Source: an uncultured Collinsella sp.
GTDB lineage: Bacteria > Actinomycetota > Coriobacteriia > Coriobacteriales > Coriobacteriaceae
Assembly (NCBI GenBank): GCA_902491415.1
Contig: CABUHP010000036.1
Location: forward strand, 1 to 10,881
DNA length: 10,881 nucleotides
Direction: 5' to 3'
The notes beneath the pieces were generated by a model that saw nothing but the letters and a program-made list of their open reading frames with translations, was not told where the DNA came from and searched no databases. How positions within the stretch are numbered: position 1 is the stretch's first letter; each line of letters begins with the position of its first letter. A program made the translations under genes and the position numbers. Positions 6,284-10,881 of the stretch are shown one piece after another.

Positions 6284-6409
6284 ATGACCGATTTGATTGA
6301 TTTCGTGAGACTTCTGACCGCTTTGGTCTCGTTCTTCACGGCGCTCGTCGGCCTTTCCGAGGCACTCAAGCAGCGTTCGAAGCGCAACAGAAGGGGTCGC
6401 CGCCGCTAA
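6284..6409 (+). CDS. small cationic single-helix membrane peptide, type I toxin-like
   Basis: A 41-residue ORF: a short acidic N-terminus (MTDLIDFVR), one hydrophobic helix at about residues 10-28, and an Arg/Lys-rich tail (residues 29-41, ending GRRR). This layout of one membrane helix with a strongly positive cytoplasmic tail recalls small type I toxins and holin-like peptides, although no specific family is recognised. Translation is credible because GGAGG ends eight bases before the ATG. An in-frame ATG at 6278 is too close to that site. A SOS-like box and promoter lie upstream, and a candidate antisense promoter downstream. The peptide could instead be a small regulatory membrane protein, or an untranslated accident in a structured intergenic region. 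Confidence 0.6.
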   Translation: MTDLIDFVRLLTALVSFFTALVGLSEALKQRSKRNRRGRRR

Positions 6410-6471
6410 GGCGTTGACCCCCTAATGCAAACAACGGCGCTGCCCAGCTTTCCAGAACTTGGGCTGCCGTC
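6385..6471 (-). ncRNA. candidate antisense RNA overlapping the 3' end of the small ORF
   Basis: A transcript from the minus-strand promoter at 6478-6506 would start near 6471 and form hairpin 6470-6433 (ACGGC/GCCGT plus GCCCA/TGGGC). It would then form hairpin 6421-6393 and could stop at TTCTGTT near 6386. It would be about 85 bases and complementary to the last eight or so codons and the 3' region of the peptide message, the usual convergent layout of a type I antitoxin. This is inferred from promoter and hairpin placement only. Confidence 0.3.
6393..6421. terminator. hairpin across the stop codon of the small ORF
   Basis: GGGGTCGCCGCC (6393-6404) pairs with GGCGTTGACCCC (6410-6421), 11 of 12 positions including one G-U, around the loop GCTAA that contains the stop codon. 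On the plus strand no T-run follows. On the minus strand the hairpin is followed by TTCTGTT, so it may better serve as the terminator of an antisense RNA. Confidence 0.4.
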
Positions 6472-6477
6472 GACACT

Positions 6478-6506
6478 ATTCTACCCACGAATGACATTTT
6501 GAACAA
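6478..6506 (-). promoter_or_regulatory. candidate antisense promoter
   Basis: On the minus strand, TTGTTC (6506-6501, 3/6) and TAGAAT (6483-6478, 5/6) are 17 bases apart. The -10 hexamer is the same as that of the opposing small-peptide promoter. Confidence 0.35.
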
Positions 6507-6564
6507 TCAGCAATGCCGCTTCAAAAGCCAGGCACAACTGGCACAACCTAGGCGGTCGCTGAAT

Positions 6565-6591
6565 GTGACAAAGAGGCTGCCCCTTCGTCAC
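6565..6591. repeat. 27-bp palindromic repeat, copy 2 (degenerate)
   Basis: This copy lies in opposite orientation to the one at 6131-6157 and differs from it at two positions, both in the arms, so the palindrome is imperfect (GTGACAAAGAGGC / GCCCCTTCGTCAC). It sits between the small-peptide region and the tetR promoter region. The two copies enclose 407 bases. Confidence 0.75.
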
Positions 6592-6618
6592 ATCCCAAAT
6601 ATTGCCTTTACGTGTTGA

Positions 6619-6655
6619 TGCACACGGTGTGCAATAATACTCGCACTGTGCAATA
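6619..6655. promoter_or_regulatory. palindrome and direct repeats in front of tetR (candidate operator)
   Basis: TGCACAC-G-GTGTGCA (6619-6633) is a perfect 7+1+7 palindrome. The nonamer TGTGCAATA occurs at 6628 and again at 6647, and the second copy is part of a shorter GCAC-T-GTGC palindrome (6643-6651). Two dimer sites 30-66 bases before the start of a TetR-type gene are what autoregulation would need. AT-rich bases TGCAATAATAC between them may hold the -10. Confidence 0.5.
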
Positions 6656-6684
6656 GCGCACAGGCTGAGTAACAAGGAGGACGT

Positions 6685-7395
6685 TTGTCCCAGCTCGAGA
6701 AATGCGATCGCCGGTCTCTTCGCTCGCAGCGTGCCCTTCGCCAGGCACTTGCCAGCGAGCTTGCCGAAAGCGGCGACCTTTCGCGCATTAATGTCGCGTC
6801 GCTCACCGAGCGCGCTGGCCTTACGCGCCGCACGTTCTATTCGCACTACCGCGATATCCCCGACTTTATCAATCAAATCGAGGACGGCTTGCTGGCCGAG
6901 ATCCGTGAGCGCATTGAGCTCATCACCGCAGCTCAGCTGCCCGATCTCTATCACAACATCGATGAGCTCGAGCCGGCACCCGGTTCGGTTGAGTTGCTGC
7001 GCTACCTTGCGGCCAACCGCGAATTAATCGGTGCGCTGCTGGGCCCGGGCGGCGACCAGGCCTTCATTAAAAGGATTATCGACACCGCCCGCGAGGCCGT
7101 GGTGCCGCGTGCACAGACGGGCATTTTGGGCCTGGCGCTGGGTACGTTTTTTGACTACTACGTCACCTACGTCGTGAGTGCCGAGGTCGGCCTGATTCAG
7201 CGCTGGTTTGAGCGTGGGCTCACCGAATCGCCCGAGACCATGGCGCGCATCATGACGGTCATCGCCTTTGTGCGCCCCGGCGACCTGTATGGCCAACCCA
7301 TCGATATCAACGTGCCGGAATACGGCCTGAAGTTATTGAACCTGCAGCTCGAGGACGCGGTCGACACCACCGCAACCGTCGAGTCCAACAACTAA
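6685..7395 (+). CDS. TetR/AcrR-family transcriptional regulator
   Basis: A 236-residue DNA-binding repressor of the TetR type. The N-terminal helix-turn-helix domain spans about residues 8-65, with VASLTERAGLTRRTFYSHYRD as the family's HTH core and the typical F-Y-x-H-Y-x-D ending. The rest is the ligand and dimer domain and includes a LLRYLAANRELIGALLGPGGD stretch usual in the TetR_C_8-like subgroup. The start is TTG at 6685 with AAGGAGG (6674-6680) four bases upstream; no better ATG lies near. Twelve bases separate it from the large activase-type gene, so the two are likely co-transcribed. The regulator probably controls that operon through the palindromes upstream. Its ligand is unknown; an acyl-CoA or lipid is a guess from context. 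Confidence 0.9.
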   Translation: MSQLEKCDRRSLRSQRALRQALASELAESGDLSRINVASLTERAGLTRRTFYSHYRDIPDFINQIEDGLLAEIRERIELITAAQLPDLYHNIDELEPAPGSVELLRYLAANRELIGALLGPGGDQAFIKRIIDTAREAVVPRAQTGILGLALGTFFDYYVTYVVSAEVGLIQRWFERGLTESPETMARIMTVIAFVRPGDLYGQPIDINVPEYGLKLLNLQLEDAVDTTATVESNN

Positions 7396-7407
7396 GAGGA
7401 GAGACAG

Positions 7408-10400
7408 ATGAGCAAACTCGTCGAGGGCATTAAGGACCGCGTGGTCGCTGCCGCACGCGAGGCCGCGCCCGCCGTGGTGGATGTCGCGCAGAAGGCCGCG
7501 ACCGCGGCTGCCGAGAAAGTTGCCGAGGCAGTTGCCGATGCCAAGAACGTGGCAGGGGAGACGTCCGTCGCTAGCGAGCTCGCCACCGCCGCTGAGCCCG
7601 TAGCCGCCGCCCACGCCCCCGAAGGCGCAATTTTCAACTCCGAGAACGCCCGCGGCAACCTGCATCTGGGCATCGACGTGGGCTCCACCACCGTCAAGCT
7701 TGCCGTGCTCAACGACGACAACCAGATCGTCTACGCCAAGTACCAGCGCCACCACACCGACGTCCGTGCCTGCGCCCGCGACCTGTTCGAGGGCGCTGCG
7801 ACCGTGCTGCCGACGGCCCAAATGACCTGCGCCATTACCGGATCGGGCGGCCTGCTGCTGTCCCAGTGGCTCGACCTGGAGTTTGTCCAGGAGGTCATTG
7901 CCAGCAAGCGCGCCGTCGAGACTCTCATCCCGGCCACCGATGTCGCCATCGAGTTGGGCGGCGAGGACGCCAAGATCATCTACTTCGACAACGGCATCGA
8001 GCAGCGCATGAACGGCACCTGCGCCGGCGGTACGGGCGCGTTCATCGACCAGATGGCCACTCTGCTGCACACCGACGCCAGCGGCCTTAACGAACTCGCG
8101 GCCAATGCCACCACTATCTATCCCATCGCCAGCCGCTGCGGCGTCTTTGCCAAGACCGACGTCCAGCCGCTGCTCAACGAGGGCGCCCGCCCCGAGGACG
8201 TGGCCGCCTCCATCTTCCAGGCTGTCGTGACCCAGACCATCTCGGGCCTGGCGTGCGGCCGTCCCATCCGCGGTAACGTCGCCTTCTTGGGCGGCCCGCT
8301 GCAGTATCTCTCCGAGCTGCGTCACCGCTTCTACCTCACGCTCAACCTGGACGAGGAGCACCGTATCGTGCCCCAAAACGCTCACCTGTTTGTGGCGAGC
8401 GGCGCCGCCATGGCGCACGAGTCCAACAAGCTCAGCACGTTCCCGCAGCTCATCGAGGCCATCGATGCCCTGGGTGACACGCAGGGTGCCGAGGTCGAGC
8501 GTCTGGACCCGCTCTTTGCCACCGACGAGGACTTTGCCGAGTTCAAAACCCGCCACGACCAGGAAGTCGTTCCCAAGGGCAAGCTCGACGGCTACACCGG
8601 CCGCGTGTTCATTGGCATCGACGCCGGTTCCACCACCATGAAGGCCGCGCTCGTGGGCGAGGACGGCCAGCTGCTGCACACCTGGTACGGTAACAACAAC
8701 GGCGACATCCTAGGCACGGCCAAGGTCATCATGGCCGATTTCTACAACCACATCCCCGCCGGCTGCACCATCGGCCACGTGACCACCACGGGCTACGGCG
8801 AGGCGCTGCTCATCGAGGCCCTCAAGGCCGACTCCGGCGAGATTGAGACCGTCGCGCACCTGCGCGGCGCCAAGGCATTCCTGCCCGGCGTCGAGTTCAT
8901 CCTGGACATCGGCGGCCAGGACATGAAGTGCCTGCGCGTCAAGGACGGTGTTATCGAGCACATCATGCTCAACGAGGCCTGCTCGTCGGGTTGCGGCAGC
9001 TTTATCGAGAGTTTCGCCGTGTCAATGAACATGGATGTGCGCGCGTTCGCCGATGCCGCCATCCATGCTAAGGCCCCCGTCGACCTGGGCAGCCGCTGCA
9101 CGGTCTTTATGAACTCGCGCGTCAAGCAGGCGCAAAAGGAAGGCGCCACGGTGGGCGACATCGCGGCCGGCCTGTCCTATTCCGTCATCAAGAACGCTCT
9201 GTTCAAGGTCATTAAGCTGCGTGACCCCAAGGAGATCGGCAGCCAGGTGATCGTTCAGGGCGGCACCTTTATGTCCGATGCCACGCTGCGCGCGTTTGAG
9301 CAGCTCACCGGCGTGCACGCCGTGCGTCCCGACATCGCCGGCTGCATGGGCGCCTATGGTGCGGCCCTGCTCGCCCGCGATCGCGCTGGTGCCGACGGCA
9401 CCTCGACCATTCTTTCTGCCGAGGACATCGCGCACCTTACCGTGACGCAAAAGCATGTCCGCTGCGGCCGTTGCTCTAACAACTGCCAGCTTACCGTCAA
9501 CGACTTTGGCGGCGGCAGGCGCTTCATTACCGGCAACCGCTGCGAGAAGGGCGCCGGCCACAAAAAGCAGAAGACCGAGGCCCCCAACCTCTTCAAAAAG
9601 AAAAACGAGCTGCTCTTTAACCGCGAGGTCCTGAGTCCCGACGAGGCCCCGCGCGGCACCGTCGGCATCCCGCGCGCACTCAACATGTACGAGAACTACC
9701 CCTTCTGGCATGCGTTCTTTACGCGCCTGGGCTTTAGCGTGCAGCTGTCCGACCAGTCGAGCAAAAAGACCTACCAGGCGGGCATCGAGTCCATGCCGTC
9801 CGAGAGCGTGTGCTACCCGGCAAAGATGAGCCACGGCCATGTGATGAACCTTATCGACCGCGATGTCGACTTTATCTGGATGCCGTGCGTGCGCTGGGAG
9901 CGCAAGGAGGACCCGACCGCCGGTAACTGCTACAACTGCCCCATCGTCATGAGCTACCCCACGGCGCTGGCGCTCAACATCGACGAGATCCGCGAGCAGA
10001 ACATCGAGTTCCTGTATCCGTTTGTGCCCTATCACGACAAGACCGAGCTCAAGCGCCGCCTGTACCAGGTCCTCGCCGTCGACCGTGTGGCCGATGCTGA
10101 GGCCGGTCGCGGTCGCGTGCGCGGTCCCAAGATCACGCGCTCCGAGGTCGATGCTGCCGTCAACGCTGCCTTTGAGGCCGATGCGCGTTTCCACGAGGAC
10201 ATCCAGACCATGGGCGAGGAGGCTCTTAAGTGGGTTGAGGACCACGGCGGTCACGGCATCGTGCTCGCCGGCCGTCCTTACCATAACGATCCCGAGATCA
10301 ACCATGCCCTGCCTGAGCTTATCTCGAGCTTTGGCTTTGCGGTCTTTACCGAGGATTCGCTTGCGCATCTCGTGAAGCCTGAGCGCCCCATCCGCGTCGT

Positions 10401-10881
10401 CGACCAGTGGATGTACCACAGCCGCCTGTACGCCGTCGCCCGTTTTGTGACGATGCGTAACGACCTGGACCTGATCCAGCTCAACTCCTTTGGTTGCGGT
10501 CTCGATGCCCTGACCACCGACCAGGTGCAGGAAATCCTGGAGGCCAGCGGCAAGATCTACACCGTGCTCAAGATCGACGAGGTGTCCAACCTGGGCGCCG
10601 CGCGCATCCGCATCCGCTCGCTCATGGCAGCGCTCAAGGACCAGGAGGCCGAGCGCTTGGCCGAGGCAACGGCCGCGGGCGAGGCCTACGAGCAGGGCGA
10701 TGCCGCGCCGGTGGCGCCCTCCACGGATGCCCCCGCGTTCGCGAGCCGTAAGTACACGTTTGAGGCTCAGCGCGAGAGTGCTTCGACCGCGTGGCCCAAG
10801 GTGCCCTTTACCGAGCAGATGCGCGATGAGGGCTACACCATCCTGTGCCCGCAGATGGCGCCGATCCACTTTGACCTGGTC
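7408..10881 (+). CDS. giant acyl-CoA dehydratase activase-type protein, PlsA/PlsR-like, 3' end cut off
   Basis: The frame is open for 1158 codons and runs off the window. Residues 1-80 are an Ala/Lys/Glu-rich helical extension. Domain 1 is a BadF/BadG/BcrA/BcrD ATPase: GIDVGSTT at 88-95, GTCAGGTGAF with C205, and SRCGVFAKTDV with C244, the two cysteines that bridge a [4Fe-4S] cluster in HgdC-type activators. Domain 2 repeats this: GIDAGSTT from 403, C525 and C529 in NEACSSGCGSF, and C564. A Cys cluster follows (C686, C689, C693, C712). From about 750 the DUF2229 region begins with GTVGIPRALNMYENYPFW and continues with SVCYPAKMSHGH and MPCVRWERKED. Such proteins couple ATP hydrolysis to low-potential electron transfer. 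The fused two-activase plus DUF2229 layout matches my memory of plasmalogen synthase PlsA/PlsR, which converts ether-lipid precursors in anaerobes. A dehydratase activator is the alternative. It follows tetR by 12 bases. Confidence 0.88.
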   Translation, partial: MSKLVEGIKDRVVAAAREAAPAVVDVAQKAATAAAEKVAEAVADAKNVAGETSVASELATAAEPVAAAHAPEGAIFNSENARGNLHLGIDVGSTTVKLAVLNDDNQIVYAKYQRHHTDVRACARDLFEGAATVLPTAQMTCAITGSGGLLLSQWLDLEFVQEVIASKRAVETLIPATDVAIELGGEDAKIIYFDNGIEQRMNGTCAGGTGAFIDQMATLLHTDASGLNELAANATTIYPIASRCGVFAKTDVQPLLNEGARPEDVAASIFQAVVTQTISGLACGRPIRGNVAFLGGPLQYLSELRHRFYLTLNLDEEHRIVPQNAHLFVASGAAMAHESNKLSTFPQLIEAIDALGDTQGAEVERLDPLFATDEDFAEFKTRHDQEVVPKGKLDGYTGRVFIGIDAGSTTMKAALVGEDGQLLHTWYGNNNGDILGTAKVIMADFYNHIPAGCTIGHVTTTGYGEALLIEALKADSGEIETVAHLRGAKAFLPGVEFILDIGGQDMKCLRVKDGVIEHIMLNEACSSGCGSFIESFAVSMNMDVRAFADAAIHAKAPVDLGSRCTVFMNSRVKQAQKEGATVGDIAAGLSYSVIKNALFKVIKLRDPKEIGSQVIVQGGTFMSDATLRAFEQLTGVHAVRPDIAGCMGAYGAALLARDRAGADGTSTILSAEDIAHLTVTQKHVRCGRCSNNCQLTVNDFGGGRRFITGNRCEKGAGHKKQKTEAPNLFKKKNELLFNREVLSPDEAPRGTVGIPRALNMYENYPFWHAFFTRLGFSVQLSDQSSKKTYQAGIESMPSESVCYPAKMSHGHVMNLIDRDVDFIWMPCVRWERKEDPTAGNCYNCPIVMSYPTALALNIDEIREQNIEFLYPFVPYHDKTELKRRLYQVLAVDRVADAEAGRGRVRGPKITRSEVDAAVNAAFEADARFHEDIQTMGEEALKWVEDHGGHGIVLAGRPYHNDPEINHALPELISSFGFAVFTEDSLAHLVKPERPIRVVDQWMYHSRLYAVARFVTMRNDLDLIQLNSFGCGLDALTTDQVQEILEASGKIYTVLKIDEVSNLGAARIRIRSLMAALKDQEAERLAEATAAGEAYEQGDAAPVAPSTDAPAFASRKYTFEAQRESASTAWPKVPFTEQMRDEGYTILCPQMAPIHFDLV

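Noticed and set aside
6481..6954. 157-codon minus-strand ORF overlapping the tetR start
   Set aside because: It is antisense to the HTH-coding region and its C-terminal part is made from the palindromic repeat (VTKGQPLCH), so it is not a credible gene.
7333..8679. 448-codon minus-strand ORF
   Set aside because: Gly/Val/Leu/Asp-rich shadow of the activase reading frame with no domain or start signal.
9022..10869. 615-codon minus-strand ORF opposite the activase gene
   Set aside because: Shadow of the coding strand; its product is low-complexity and the plus strand encodes clear ATPase and Fe-S motifs.

Overview
The window is GC-rich bacterial DNA with dense, closely spaced genes. Gene content and codon use suggest an anaerobic gut actinobacterium of the Coriobacteriia, most likely Collinsella or a close relative. 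This placement is inferred from the style of the proteins (a divergent dxs, the HD plus CmpB-family pair, a fused acyl-CoA dehydratase activase-type protein) and from a GTGACAAAGGGGC palindrome that I associate with Collinsella genomes. No rRNA, tRNA, CRISPR array, transposase or phage gene was seen.

Layout. Positions 1-1415 (minus) hold most of dxs, the first enzyme of the MEP isoprenoid pathway; its 3' end lies outside the window. A 227-base divergent region with a palindrome separates it from a rightward pair: a small HD-domain protein (1643-2200) and a membrane protein of the CmpB 'putative ABC-transporter type IV' family (2204-3223). Next comes a nitrogen module: amtB ammonium channel (3422-4699) and its PII partner glnK (4846-5184). 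It is preceded by helix-phased 11-bp repeats resembling actinobacterial GlnR boxes, split by a 104-bp inverted repeat, and closed by an 11-bp-stem hairpin. A Cof-type HAD phosphatase (5272-6129) follows, with its own promoter partly inside that hairpin.

The stretch 6130-6684 has no long gene but is rich in signals. Two copies of a 27-bp palindrome (6131-6157, 6565-6591) flank a 41-codon ORF (6284-6409) for a cationic single-helix membrane peptide. Upstream of it are a SOS-box-like palindrome over a promoter and a Shine-Dalgarno sequence that can fold away. A candidate antisense promoter with two hairpins lies at its 3' end. Together this looks like a LexA-linked type I toxin-antitoxin module, the best candidate here for an undescribed system.

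The right third is a TetR-family regulator (6685-7395) with palindromic candidate operators, 12 bases before a very large protein (7408 to the edge, at least 1158 residues). That protein has two BadF/BcrA-type ATPase domains, Fe-S cysteines and a DUF2229 region. Its architecture fits the fused PlsA/PlsR type of anaerobic plasmalogen synthase, making the pair a plausible regulated ether-lipid operon. All function assignments come from reading translated sequence and remembered family motifs; no database search was run.
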